In this document: piece by piece, positions 1-10,600 of the stretch
How the letters are laid out: every line of letters starts with the position of its first letter
How positions within the stretch are numbered: the first letter of the stretch is position 1
Origin: Isoetes taiwanensis
Lineage: Eukaryota > Streptophyta > Lycopodiopsida > Isoetales > Isoetaceae
DNA: 64,000 nt
Assembly: GCA_021234155.1 (NCBI GenBank)
Contig: JAJEKV010000013.1
Location: 12,488,669 to 12,552,668 of the forward strand
Direction of reading: 5' to 3'
Program-made: the position numbers and the translations under genes
The notes under the pieces: generated by a model
Told to the model about the DNA's origin: nothing
The model's database searches: none
The model's input: only the letters and a program-made list of their open reading frames with translations

Positions 1-769
1 ATGGATGGAATTAAATGAGGCCGAAGCCATTTACTAAGGATTTCCAAATCTTTTTCAGTCTATTTTATGTCATGGGATAAGACTGTCTAAACGGTATATC
101 AAACTTGTTAAGTATAACCAATACATGAAGTTGTAAAGACGTGACAATTTTGTTATTTGCAATAATATGAATGTGATAAAATTTGTGTTCGACAAGGACG
201 TCGGATCTAAACATCATAAAATTTGTGCTTAATCTTATAAATAAAAGAGAGGTATGACATGGCAAAAGTGGATGACAACAAAAGGATGGATAAGAAAAAC
301 TAGGGAGCTGAAGAAGCATTTTGAGAGGTAAGACAATATTTTATGTTTTATAAGCAGCAATCCTTCTAATCTGTAAAACACAATTCATAAACTATTATAA
401 TCAAGGCAGTTCCGACAGCCCAAGATCTGCACACCCAGTCTTCTTTTAATAAGAAATCTATTCTTTCTTGCAAATTGATCCTGGCTTGAATTTAATAAGC
501 AATAATCAAGAATGAATAAAAATATATGCAAAAGGTAGCCACAAGCAACCTGGTTTGGACTTAAGCTCCCAATTCGACTCTTCCAAATTGGAGCCGTTGT
601 ATTTGCATGATCAATCCAACATCTCCTCTGTTGCAATACCGTGGTCGGACCATCTATTTTTGGCCAAACCCCAATTGACTGGTTGGCAGATTTTAGGACT
701 TAAAACAGACGTAGTTAGGTCATTCTATCATACCAGATATAAAGTGAAATATAAGTTTTTTCAACATTA
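1..769. other. No gene recognised
   Basis: This AT-rich stretch holds only short open frames without recognisable motifs. I see no conserved protein, RNA gene or repeat boundary in it. Confidence 0.5.
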
Positions 770-772
770 AGG

Positions 773-840
773 CTGTAGTCTATTGGTTAGGGCCTTGGCC
801 GTTTAGACAAGCGACTAGGGTTTAATTCTCGTTCTAGATA
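773..840 (+). repeat. tRNA-like SINE head
   Basis: The sequence contains TAGTCTATTGG, a good match to the RNA polymerase III A box, and about 45 bases later GGGTTTAATTCTCG, a decayed B box. That spacing and order are those of a tRNA-derived SINE head or a tRNA pseudogene. The arms do not pair well enough for a working tRNA. No clear tail or target duplication was found. Confidence 0.45.
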
Positions 841-1062
841 AAGTAGAAATACTTAGTTGTTTTTAGAGTTTACTTTTGGTTTAGTTTAGACTCCAATAAC
901 TATCTATGCAGAATCATTCTAGTTTTTGATACATATTTTTGTAAGATCAATTTAAATTATCTTAATTATTGACTTAGGGTTTTATCTTTTGCAAGACTGA
1001 TTTCAATCTTAATTATTGATTAAGTAGGCTATAAGATATTTTGGCAAGAAGGCCAAATTTTT

Positions 1063-1450
1063 ATTTTTATTTTGAAGGACGACAAACTCTTATTCAATAT
1101 TCCGGAAGAAGTACATACATAGATGCAGAGACAGGAATAAAATCTCAGCAGACAAAGATAATCCACTGAGTGCAGCCACCTGTCTGGCCACCTGTCAGGC
1201 CAAATTATTTGATTGGTCTTTCAGCTTGTTGCTAGCCTAGCTGGTCTGCCCACAGCTCTTGGGAGAGACTAAGCAGAAACCGAGGCCACAAATGTTTATC
1301 ATCGATACTAGCGAGTGGGCTGTGATGAAGCTCCCTAGTGAGGACTTGACGTTGCTCATGTCAAGTTGTATCTAGTTGAAGGTTGTCTCTTGGGCTAGAG
1401 AAGACCAGTAGTTCAGAGATGCCATAACATACTATTTTGGGTTTTGGGAC
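1063..1450 (-). repeat. 3' end fragment of a minus-strand retroelement
   Basis: A T-rich run is followed by a stretch that resembles 53850-53965: both have a T-rich leader, then 'gatgcagagacaggaataaaat'-like text ending in CCACTGAGT. The T-rich head fits the poly(A) tail of an element read on the minus strand. Nothing coding is recognisable. Confidence 0.35.
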
Positions 1451-1500
1451 GATATATTGGTTCTGCACCTAAGGCTCCTGAGGTATTTGTATAACGTATT

Positions 1501-1753
1501 TTAGTATAAATTAGTGTCGGGCAAAGGGCCATCACATCCTTTAAGCCAAAAGTGAGGCAACGTATTTGGCTTCGGTGTCTTCAAATTGGTTTATATCATT
1601 TTCTATTGAGGAGTAATTACATTGTGCTTCACTCTTGTGTTCCTATGACATCTTCCTGTGCTTACATAGTTAGATGAGACATGTACATTCTATACTTTTT
1701 ATATCTAATTAATAAACTTTTTGCTTTCGTCTTCAAAAAAAAAAAAAAAAAAA
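1501..1753 (+). repeat. Plus-strand retroelement 3' tail with poly(A)
   Basis: An AATAAAC signal lies just upstream of an 18-base A run (about 1736-1753), as at the 3' end of an L1-type retroposon or a retrocopied transcript. The sequence upstream of the tail is non-coding and unidentified. Confidence 0.35.
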
Positions 1754-1803
1754 GAGAGAATAAAGGATGCTTCATTATGTTAGATCAGCTGAGGAAACTT
1801 TCT

Positions 1804-2200
1804 CTTTTTTTTTTTTTTTTCAAGAACTTGAGTGTTTTATTCATTACACATCTACATGTATCTCTGCACCTAATCACTTGCCTTTGAGTTAAAACAGACT
1901 GTACATAAAGTAGTAGACCTAGACCATCAATCACATTTTGTACATTACGTGGATCGCATCGTTAATTTACGTGCTCCAACTTTGGTCAGCCAACTAAGCC
2001 CTCGATTACGCACTCACATGGAGACTTATGCCTGCATGCTCGTATGCCCAGATGCTCACAAACACCTTAAAGGAAATTTTGTTCTACCACATGTGCTGAT
2101 GTATCAACCGGCTTGGTCAATGTGCTTCCGATCACAACAGATGTTTCAGAGTAGCTTTCATCCACAAGCAATTTTAGGATATGACCTTCCTCATAACTAG
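1804..2200 (-). repeat. Minus-strand retroelement 3' tail headed by poly(T)
   Basis: A run of 15 or more T (about 1806-1820), with TTTTATT just after it, reads on the minus strand as an AATAAAA signal followed by poly(A). It faces the plus-strand tail that ends at 1753, so two retroelement 3' ends meet here. The body is unidentified. Confidence 0.3.
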
Positions 2201-2263
2201 TAGTTTACGATGATAACATAGGGACCCTCAAACACTAGCTTCACCAGTAACTAATCCATTTTT

Positions 2264-3480
2264 GTGTCTTCTTGCGATCAGACGGTACCATACTTTTCCA
2301 AAGGGAGAAAAAGCCAAATACATTGCCGAGTGCACCAGAGGGAGATATTATATCTCCTGGACCGTTATCCCAAGAGATTTTGGAGAAAAGTGTTAAAAAA
2401 ACCTCTGCAGCCTATGATAAACATCACTGACCAATGGATACAATATTCGCAGCAACTCTATGATCCTCTTGGGGTCTAATCAACAATACCCCCACAGATG
2501 GACCTAGCACTGGTAATTATAGAGGCAGAGGTCTCTCAGGGCTTGCAATGTCTCACCAATGGCAAGGCAACAGACTTTGATGGCATGCAGGCAAAGCTAC
2601 TCAAATGGGCAGGGCCACTAATAGTGCCCTTCCTAACTGCATTGTTCAACAGGGCATTATAAAAAGGATTTCTCCAAGAGTGGATTACTAGTAGGGTAGT
2701 TCCCATCTAAAAGGTAGGCAACCCACACAACCCAGCCAATAACCAAAGATTCATTGTCAGTTCACTATTTGCAAAATTGTTTGGGGGCATTCTTTAACAA
2801 CAGTTGACGATGTGGGCAGAGGAGGCAGAGGAACGACCTCTCATACATGCAGGGTTCAAGCTCCAACACTCCACCATTGATCATATTTTCACACTACGGG
2901 GCTTGATTGAGAATAGTAGGAATCGTCTATAAGACCTCTAATACTGCTTTGTTGACTTTGCAAAGGCTTTTGACGTTGTGCCTCGGGAAAAGTTGAGGGA
3001 AAGATTGAGGCAGTTGGGGACCCCTACAGACTTACAAAATCCAGTATACAAGTTGTATGAGACATGCTCAGGTTGACTGGCATTAGCTGGACAACTTTTC
3101 AACAGTAGTATTGGAGTCTGCCAGGGATGCCCGCTCTCTTTAACATGGTTTAGCCTCCATATTGATCAAGTGAAAGGGCGGTTTGTTGAACATGGGGCAG
3201 ATGTAGTTCAGCTTGTGCACCAGATTACTAGCCAGTTCATATATGCCGATGACGTGGACCTCTTATCCTATGCCCGAGTAACATGCAGCATCATCCAGAT
3301 GCCATGTATACTTTCTGCAGGGTCATTGGAATGCAGGTCAATTTGGCCAAGACTAAGGTACTTCTTATATCATCTTTTCACCAGCCAAGGCCTCCTTCCT
3401 TCAGTTATTAGGACAAAATATGGAGGTTGTGCTCACCTACAAGTACTTGGACATAGAGTTTCATTCTATAATATATTGGG
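2264..3480 (+). pseudogene. Decayed LINE reverse transcriptase
   Basis: Broken frames spell a non-LTR reverse transcriptase in the right order: NGKATDFDGMQAKLLKWAG, TSRVVPI, HAGFKLQHSTIDHIFTLRG, FVDFAKAFDVVPREKL (about 2950-2995), QGCPLS (about 3124) and FIYADDVDLL (3237-3266, the catalytic YADD). Several stops and frame changes interrupt it, so it is dead. The wording matches the RT of the minus-strand LINE at 22.7-25.4 kb (FVDFAKAFDMVPREKLW, IYADDVDL), so both belong to one family, distinct from the L1-type LINE at 9.85-14.3 kb. The upstream part (2264-2480) aligns with the region between endonuclease and RT. No endonuclease half is present, so the copy is 5' truncated. Confidence 0.8.
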
Positions 3481-3562
3481 ATACTTTTATAAAGTTATAT
3501 TCAATTTAAATCAATTCTCACTTCTAAACTCTCCATTTAAAAAGCCACCACTTGTAAATTAA

Positions 3563-3908
3563 GCCTTAAAAATGTTTAACATTTATCAAAGGAAAAGAAA
3601 GTACCAGATTTGAATTTCTGTGCAACCTTGGAGGCATGCTTGAATTTCAAAGCAATCTTGAAGTCATGTTGGATAGAAGAGCAGAATTTGCTATATACAA
3701 TTCATCTATTTTGGGCCAGTCTTTTGAAGCTAGAAATCCAACTCAAGCAACCTGCTAAACCTGAAATCACAATCTTGTAATCCAGCAACCAGTAAGTCCA
3801 TGTAATCACATCTAGTGCAAGAACATCATGTCAAACTGAACAAGGTACTAGAAACAAGCAGACATATTTAACTTGTTTGAACCGAAGCTATATGCTAAGA
3901 ATCAGCCT
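3563..3908. other. No gene recognised
   Basis: Anonymous AT-rich sequence between the LINE remnant and the left edge of the DIRS-like element. Nothing recognisable is seen. Confidence 0.5.
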
Positions 3909-3943
3909 ATTCTGGGAAGGGACTCGGGAGAGACACAAAACCG
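3909..3943 (-). repeat. B2 terminal repeat of the DIRS-like element
   Basis: These 35 bases (beginning ATTCTGGGAAGGGACTCG) recur at 4850-4884 with one visible mismatch. On the minus strand they form the 3' terminus of the element. Similarity stops at about 3944, possibly because a LINE tail inserted just beyond. Confidence 0.7.
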
Positions 3944-3974
3944 ATAGATAGGCTTGTCATTCATCACATCAGCA

Positions 3975-3993
3975 GTATACAATGTGAAAGACT

Positions 3994-4024
<31 letters not shown>

Positions 4025-4160
4025 GCCGACCATAGGAACAATATCGGACTATAAAAAGAAATGTGCCGAGGCAATATAGAAGGGTAATGGCGACAACTTC
4101 TCATCGGGATTAAAAAACCCTGCTCTTTCGGGTTTTCGAGAAAAACCCTAATGAGAAATG
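3975..4160 (-). repeat. 5'-truncated LINE 3' tail
   Basis: On the minus strand this reads a hairpin-like GGTTTTTCTCGAAAACCC..GGGTTTTTTAATCC, a TATTGCCTCG..CGATATTG stretch, and then a CT-dinucleotide tail. The LINE at 22.7 kb ends with the same order of text at 22700-22832, but its tail is (CCTT)n. This therefore looks like a short LINE 3' end, or a SINE borrowing that tail, inserted into the DIRS-like terminal region. The plus strand shows the tail as (GA)n at about 3993-4019. Confidence 0.5.
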
Positions 4161-4184
4161 GTCGCCAACAACCTTGAATGTGTT

Positions 4185-4380
4185 GCCCGGAGAATGGAGA
4201 GAAACGGGTTGATGGCGAACGCAAAATAGGGCAAGACCCCAGAAGACGGCGAAAAAAACCCCTGAATGTGTCCATGGAGAACCGAAGGAGATGGGTGATG
4301 GCGAGCAATCTGGCGAGACCCCGAAGGCATCGGGAATCCCCGCAAAACAACACCAAAACTCCCCAAAAAACACCCGTAAA
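4185..4380. repeat. Degenerate ~93-bp tandem repeat
   Basis: The text 'GAATGTGT..GGAGAA..GATGGCGA..GCAAGACCCC..AGAAG' occurs twice about 93 bases apart, and a third, weaker copy may begin near 4375. It lies between the B2 and A2 repeats and is non-coding. Confidence 0.4.
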
Positions 4381-4488
4381 TGGTTAGAGAAAACAAACAG
4401 GCATAACCATGAAAAACAAGCTGCACCAAGAAGGTCCGAAGATATGAGGAATGAAAACAGATGAAAAAAGAACATAACAGAAAAAGAT

Positions 4489-4640
4489 AGCATCACCCAT
4501 AGAGTGGAAAAGCATCACCCAGCGGGTGGAGAACCATTATGAAAAAATATGCATCACCCTTGAGGTGGAGAATAACGCAGCAAGATGCCGATGAAACAGA
4601 AAACATGAGAATAGCAACACCCACAGGTGGAGAACAACAA
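4489..4640. repeat. Four short hairpin repeats (GCATCACCC..GGGTGGAG)
   Basis: Imperfect copies begin at about 4491, 4512, 4549 and 4613. Each has the form GCATCACCC, three to four bases, then G(G)GTGGAG, so each can fold into a short stem. They precede the A2 repeat in the terminal non-coding part of the DIRS-like element. Confidence 0.55.
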
Positions 4641-4713
4641 AGAGTGTATGAACAACAAAAAAATACAAATGAAAAAGACGCATGCGCCCACGCTTGTGAG
4701 GGGGGGAAGGGAG

Positions 4714-4852
4714 GGAAGCCACGAGGAGAAGAAGAAGAGCTGCTATGAGAAGGCAGCCGATAACCGGGCGAAAACAAAATGGCCTAATATAGGCGCCATC
4801 CCTTCCTGCATCGGCAATCCAATGGCTCGGATCGATGGGATTCTGGGAAGGG
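4714..4852 (-). repeat. A2 repeat of the DIRS-like element
   Basis: About 139 bases resemble the right end of the element (16996-17130), sharing GAGAAGAAGAGCTGCT, TGGCCTAATATAGGCG and ATGGCTCGGATCGATGGGATT-like text. Similarity ends exactly where the B1 repeat begins. Confidence 0.75.
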
Positions 4853-4945
4853 ACTCGCGAGAGACACAAAACCGGCTGACTACCAAAGGACTTCCTCAAC
4901 TATAAGCCCGGTCGCCAAAACCTCCAAGTGTTGAGTTGGGTCGCG
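4850..4945 (-). repeat. B1 repeat of the DIRS-like element
   Basis: It starts with the same 35 bases as the left end of the element (3909-3943) and abuts A2. Beyond 4884, GTCGCCAAAACCTCCAAGTGTTG weakly resembles 4159-4183, which would be the displaced remainder of B2 beyond the LINE tail. Confidence 0.6.
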
Positions 4946-4989
4946 CTACATAGCGGAGTGAGAAGAAGAGGGCCAAATACCGCGAGCGC

Positions 4990-5876
4990 CAAGTAAAGAT
5001 CATGTGGAACCCCCGAAGGCAGCCGCCGAGGCCCCGGCCGACGAAAGCAGAATGTACCATTATCGGGATGGATTTAAGCCGATAAGCGAGAAGACACTCC
5101 TCCACCACCCCGGCACGGATAGGATAAAGGACGCAGAGAGGAAGGAGAGGAGCGAAAAAGGGGTCGCCGGACCTGAGTATCGAGGAGATGATAAGAACCG
5201 TAGAAATTAGGGCTGAAGGATAGTGACGGGCATGCGAACGGCTGGCAAGCGAAGCTAAGAAATCGTATGACCACAGGCAAGTTGGTCTCGCTTGGAGGGC
5301 GGATAAGAACATCAACGTCGCGACAAGGAAAAAAGAAAGATCCGTAATTGAGGGCAAGGGCCTGCAAAATAGCGGCAAAGGAAAGTACGACGAAAGCAAA
5401 GCGAAGCCGGAGAGGGAAAAGGACGTTGGGGATCGCATGCGCGGGGAGAACAATAGGCGTACATGCTAAGGCAGGAGAGGAAGAAAGCGACGAGAGGTAG
5501 ACTGAAGAGCCAAAGAGGGTAAAGGTAAAATGGCGGGAGAGGGAAGGTTGAAAATTTGATGAAAAAAGGATATGGCTGCCGAGGCCGAAGAAATGGAGGA
5601 GGGTGACATCTGAGGATGATGAAGGGAGGCGAAAAAGGCCGCGACAACAAAGGGGGAAGCCGGGAGATAAGGAACAGCATGTAGACGGCACCAAACAGCA
5701 AAGTGGCGGAACATAACGATGTAAGCCGTGAGAGTAGATGGGGCGCGGGAGGAAAAGACCAAAGACAAAGTCGAAAGGAATAAGGGAACCTCCTGGGGGG
5801 TGAGCAAGTGAGAGGTAGCTGCCACAACAACATAAAAAACCATGTTAACTTTATTCGAATTGACAACGAAAAACAT
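4990..5876 (-). pseudogene. Tyrosine recombinase of the DIRS-like element (broken)
   Basis: The frame at 5876-5466 gives a SAM-like core-binding domain of a lambda-integrase-type recombinase (SSRAPSTLTAYIVMFRHFAVWC, PASPFVVAAFFASLHH). Beyond it, the catalytic domain is spread over shifted frames. LALNYGSF lies near 5340, and the box II region, H-S..FRR..(A/P), is seen at about 5060-5035, followed by GVPHDLYLAL. The H-x-x-R box is readable but split by a frameshift, and I could not locate the nucleophilic tyrosine. This enzyme would integrate the circular cDNA at a short core shared by element and target. It follows RT-RNase H, as in PAT and Ngaro elements. Confidence 0.75.
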
Positions 5877-6133
5877 AAAGAGCTACATGACGCCGACACC
5901 CTGCAAAGGTTGCCGATATATGGGGCAATAAAGCCAATGAAAATGCATCAAAAAATAGAAATTCTTTAATAAAAGACGCCCACGTCGATCCCGTCCAGAG
6001 TAAGGGCCACCACGGTGCAGAAGGCCAATGAAGAACCACCAGTGTGATACGAGCATGACATGCGGCCGCATGATGTAAAACGCAGGGAACTAAAGAGGGC
6101 AGGGAAAAACAAAAATTGTTAAAGAGGCGCCAA

Positions 6134-6667
6134 TCATAAGTAAAAGCATCGAAGCGGAATCACGGTGTGGATATAGGAACCGAGTATTATAAGCGGGAGC
6201 TTGTGGTTAAGGGAAGAGGCAAAACGATCAACATGATGCGGGCCCCACAAAGAATCAATATAGTAAAAATACCACGGGCCAAGGGCAAATTCAGCAGATT
6301 GAGGAAGGCGAGAAAGATAATCGGCCCACTCGTTTTGGGAACGCGGAATCCACACAGGCTCCAAGGAAACAGAAAAGTGAAAACGAAATAGGAAGATCTC
6401 TAAGGTGAGAAAATGAATATCGGGTGAAGAAGAACCCCCTTTTTGGAGAATGGTGGCAACGTTCAAATTATCCCCCCGAACAATGACCAGGCGAGCATGG
6501 AGAGAAGGCAAGGCGGAGCGCAAGACTTGATAGAAAGCGAAGAGTTCACGCCAAGTGGAAGAATGAGACAGTTCCGACTCGAAAAAAAGGCCAACAAAAT
6601 CCACGTGGTTCTGTCCCGGGAGAAGGAGCCCTCCTTCAAAAACCGAATGAACTGGCATCGAAACCAA
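6134..6667 (-). pseudogene. DIRS-type RNase H domain
   Basis: A single 177-codon frame shows the RNase H domain typical of DIRS/Ngaro polyproteins: HSSTWRELFAFYQVL, then VRGDNLNVATILQKGGS, then VWIPRSQNEWADYLSR, then WGPHHVDRFASSLN. The last motif is characteristic of this group rather than of LINE or LTR RNase H. It is the best-preserved part of the element. It acts after RT in the same polyprotein, removing RNA from RNA-DNA hybrids. It lies between the RT (right) and the recombinase (left). Confidence 0.8.
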
Positions 6668-6689
6668 GGACGGCAGAAGGACGACGGGA

Positions 6690-7831
6690 TGGGGAAATAG
6701 GGCAAAAACTCAAAGACGAGGCGATGGATTCCCATAAAACAATTTCCATGCAGGCTAAGGAGGATAAAGAAATAGGAGCATCCAATGTTGAATAAGGCGA
6801 TAACAAAAAAAGGTTAAAGCGGAGACAAGGGAGCCGAAAACAATGCGATGGGACTGGAGAAAGCCCAAGAATTTGGCGAGATAACGCGAGGTAAGATGAG
6901 AAGAGGAAAGAAGCGAAGAGGAGAGGTGAAAAAACTTGCTAATTTCTTGGACGATAGGCAAATAACCATGGCAGAAGCATCAAGGAGAAAACCGAGGAAA
7001 ATAATCAGTGTGACAAATCACGAGGCGACACTTAGGCCAAGCAATGAGAAACCCAAAGAGATTGCAAATCGAAATGATCTGATGTTGAAGAGAACTAGGG
7101 TCCTACTGAAAGTGTTAAAAAAGGAAATCATCCATATAAGGGGTGCAACGAATACCGGCCGCTCGCCAATGGCGGACTAAAGGGCGCATCAATTTGGTAA
7201 AGACAAAGGAGCAGAGGCCGCCCAAAAGGAAGCATAGTGAAGACAAAAAGTGGGAGTCAAATTGAAAACCCAAAAGGTGTGATAAGGAGGCCAGATGGGA
7301 ACATGGTGGTAACAGTTTCAGATCCAAGGTAAAAAGAAAATCCCGGGGTTGAAGGACAGCCAAAGCATCGGAAAAGCGACTACGTGAACGAAAGAAGGAA
7401 CAGCACAAAAAGGAGTTAAGATAAGCGTGAGGTCGAGAATCAAAAGCTTTAACTTGTGGTCGCCTTTGGTTACAACGCCAAGGGGTGAGCAGAAAAAGGG
7501 ACAAGATGGGACTTGCATAACAAAGCACTGAATCGCAAAAGATCTTGAATATGGGAGGGGCAAAAGGAATATGGGAGGAAAGGGAAAGGTTGAGGCGAAA
7601 AAATGGTTGAGATGGGGTTCCACCTGGCCCAAGAGCATAACCATACCGGATCCAAGACAATACAAGAGGGCGAAAGCGAAATAGAGCCAAAAAGGTAAAG
7701 ATGCAAGGAGACGCGTCACGCATGCACAAGGTCACATAGTAGGAATCGAGAGCCACCGGATCAAAGGGAAGGTGGGGTAAAGGAGAGGTAAAAAGTTGGC
7801 AATCTGCAAAAAGAGACTCGTTAGAAAACAA
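6690..7831 (-). pseudogene. DIRS-type reverse transcriptase
   Basis: Frames on the minus strand give, in order, GVVTKGD..(L)ILDLT near 7470-7420, VVAF..ALAVLQPRDFLFTLDLK near 7370-7315, LGFQFD near 7270, and FTKLMRPLVRHWRAAGIRCTPYMDDFLF ending near 7115. The YMDD box is the catalytic aspartate pair. Order and spacing fit a complete palm domain, but the segments lie in different frames, so indels have broken it. The part left of 7115 would be thumb and connection. It is the RT half of the polyprotein whose RNase H is at 6134-6667. Confidence 0.78.
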
Positions 7832-7890
7832 GATCCTTTATTAATGATCAAAAGTAAATACAACACATAGTGCAGAACAACTAAAACGGC

Positions 7891-8911
7891 TCAAGAAGAC
7901 CAAGGCCGAGGCAAGACAGGAGGAGGAAGGGTCGGATGATGTGGTGGCGGCAGAACAACCATCAAAGGGGTGGGGTTGAATGGTACAGATTGAGAAAAAG
8001 GGAAAGAAAAAGAAGGAACGACGTTATGGAGGAACTGGCGACGAAAACAATTGTCAAGGGTGTCGAAAACGACCACAAAAAGTACAACGAAGGGCGGAGG
8101 GATTGGCAGGGGAAGAAGCAGAAGGAGAAAAAGAAGCAGAGGAAGGGTACGGCGAAGGGCGAGTATGAGATAGGCGCTTCTCCTGGGCGAATTTCTTAGC
8201 CTGATGCAGGCGTTTGGACTCATCCGAAGAAAAGTTCAAACTAGGGGACTCGCTAAAGTGCAAAGCGGCCATATCCATGTTGATCGCCAATAAGGACAAA
8301 TTTCATCTCTTGATCCGCCAAACGCTTACCTTCTTCCCGGGCACGCAAAACTCATAGTAATGCCGCATGGAGTCGCCGCCAAAAGAAGGAGTAGGGGCAG
8401 CGCCCCACTCTCGAATGTCCCGCTGGAGATGCTCGTTAGTCCGAACAGATAACCGCCGGGTCATCGACGCCCGAGTGCCTCGAGGTGGCCCAATCGCCGT
8501 GAAGCCTGCGCAAAGAATCGGGTGTACTCGTGAGAAACTAGCGCTGAAGAAACGCGGGCCGAGGCGAAAGATGCGCGGCGGCAGAAAGAGAAAAGAGGAT
8601 CCATCCGAAAGGGGAGAAACAGAGGAGCAAGACATCACGAGAGAAGAGAAAGGAGCAAAGAAAAGGCCGAGGGGACCAAAAGAGAAAGTAGACGAGATAG
8701 AAACCGGGCGAGGCGGTGGGGAGAAAGGGAACCAGGGTCCAAGAGTCCGTTCAAGCGAGAGGAAGCTTCGATTGACGACGAACCAAACCAGCAGCCACAG
8801 CGAGCCGCCGTGGGGAGAAAGCGAAAACCAAGGAGAGAAGAGCCTGGCGCCCGCTATGGACGGCATGAGCTCAATGACCTGAAAAGGAAGGACATTAGAG
8901 AACAAAAACAA
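7891..8911 (-). pseudogene. Gag-like ORF remnant with a zinc knuckle
   Basis: Two adjoining frames (8911-8303 and 8299-8054) lead into a Cys-His knuckle. CTFCGRFRH is in one frame, and the final cysteine (LDNC) follows in the next frame after a one-base shift near 8055, so the CX2CX4HX4C pattern is present but interrupted. Upstream text such as EHLQRDIREWG and DSMRHYYEF looks protein-coding, and downstream is a proline-rich tail. Position upstream of RT supports gag. I could not identify a finer domain. Confidence 0.55.
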
Positions 8912-9199
8912 TGAAAAGAAAAGCCCGCCGCCACGATGACGAATCTAAGGAGGCGCCCCGGCATGCCAACGAGAACGGCAACAAGGCGATGAAAAACAAA
9001 CCACGTCAATGCGTACAATGCACACATGATATGAATGCAGATCATGGACTTATGTCCGTGGATAGTTTTCTTATTTGAATACAGATTACGGACCGAAGTC
9101 CGTGAATGTGGCTACGGACTGAAGTCCGCGTGAATGTAACTATTATTCCTTCGAACACGTGGCCAATATCTAGATGGGATAGGTCAACAAAGGAAAATG

Positions 9200-9740
9200 G
9201 AATCCTTCATCATGGATCCGCAAAAGGAAACAACAATAACGATAAATAATAAGGAAGAATGACAAATAACTGAGGTAATAAGGCAAAGAGGAAAAAACTT
9301 ACCCATGGGAATGTAAAAATGCATATAGACATAAAGAAGACAAAGTGCAACCCGACATATGTTGTCAAAAAAAAGTGCAATCGCGCATATGGCGGACAAA
9401 AAAACACATCATAAACAATAACAAAAGGAAAAATGAGACCCTGGGAATGACTCGTATGCCAAAAAACAAGGAAACCCAACGCTGGAAGGTGCGGAAAAAC
9501 AACCGAGTTAATGCAGGTAGTGAATAAAAGGATGCCCACGTGCATGCAAGCCCCCAAGTGATCAACAAGAATGATGAATAATGAGGAAAAATGACAAAAA
9601 ACCGCGGGAATAAGAGAAAGAGGAAAAACGCACCCATGGTAATGTGCAAAATGCATAGACGTAAAAAAGACAAAGTGTGACCCAACATATGATGCCAATA
9701 AATCACAAAGCGAGATAGGTAGCAGAATCACAAACATGAT
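9200..9740. repeat. Two ~350-bp-spaced copies of a non-coding repeat
   Basis: Text of the form 'AATGACAAA..AA..GAGGAAAAA..CACCCATGG.AATGT.AAAATGCATA..AAGACAAAGTG..ACCC.ACATATG' occurs at about 9258-9360 and again at 9589-9690. The long minus-strand open frames here are products of this repeat and carry no domain. It belongs to the leader region of the DIRS-like element. Confidence 0.5.
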
Positions 9741-9836
9741 ATATGCAATAAAAGGAAAGAAAACCATGATGAGGTAGCATATAAAATATGAAACAATGGC
9801 AACATCCCAAGGAAATTACAACCGAGACCATAAGAG

Positions 9837-9851
9837 TAAAATGAAAAAAGC
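9837..9851. repeat. Target-site duplication, left copy
   Basis: TAAAATGAAAAAAGC (15 bases) is repeated exactly at 14302-14316 and brackets the L1-type LINE. Confidence 0.85.
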
Positions 9852-10007
9852 CTATGCATTATTTGGAGACATCTTATACATAGCTATGTTCATACTAGCC
9901 CTTGCAGGTCCTGGCAATCTGTCATCTACAAGCACAATGATTTTAGCTTTGGAATTATAAACATTTATGCTTCCACTGATTCAAGAATTAGAGCTAACAC
10001 TTGGCCC

Positions 10008-10600
10008 ATGGTTAGCAATTTTATTACATCTCAGGCCTGTGACACTTGGATCATGGCAGGGGATTTTAATAACACACCTACTTGGGATATGAAGATAGGA
10101 AAAAATCTTAACATGTCATCTGAAGAGATTTTACAGTGGGATCAAATGCTTGACAGGCATTTCTTTCAGCATATTCCCTCCTCTACCTCTGCCTACACTT
10201 GGTCCAATAAGCAAGAAGGAAACAGCAGGGTTTATTGTGCTCTGGATAGGTTCTACATAAACAACACTCATAATGATATTTGGAATAACTGTCTGGTTAG
10301 CAGTGATGAGTGCACATCTATATCTGATCACCAGCCTCAATTCTTCACTATCAATTACACTCTATCTGTTAAGAGGCATGGCAATACCCCTTTTAAGCCG
10401 AATTGCTCCCTTCTTGACTCTGATACTTTCTGCAAAGACTTCATTGCCTTCTATGGAACTCTCCCCAAAGTTAGATCCACAAATTCCATGAAATCCTTTT
10501 ATACCAACATAAAAGACTCCAAAACCTGGATCAAACAGTGGTCGAAGAATTTACATGAAAGCAAGCAGAGAAAAGTGTCTATCTTAAAGAAATGAAAGAG
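10008..10600 (+). pseudogene. LINE endonuclease, C-terminal part
   Basis: The frame contains WIMAGDFNNTP (the GDFN box of the exonuclease-endonuclease-phosphatase fold), YTWSNKQ, ALDRFYIN and SISDHQPQ (the SDH box with the catalytic Asp-His). This endonuclease nicks target DNA to prime reverse transcription. The first half of the domain is missing because of the 5' truncation. It runs into the RT region after a frame change near 10600. Confidence 0.8.

Noticed and set aside
4896-5899. Long overlapping minus-strand open frames of about 185-206 codons as genes
   Set aside because: They overlap in all three frames. Only pieces with recombinase motifs are meaningful, and the rest comes from low stop density in GC/AG-biased sequence.
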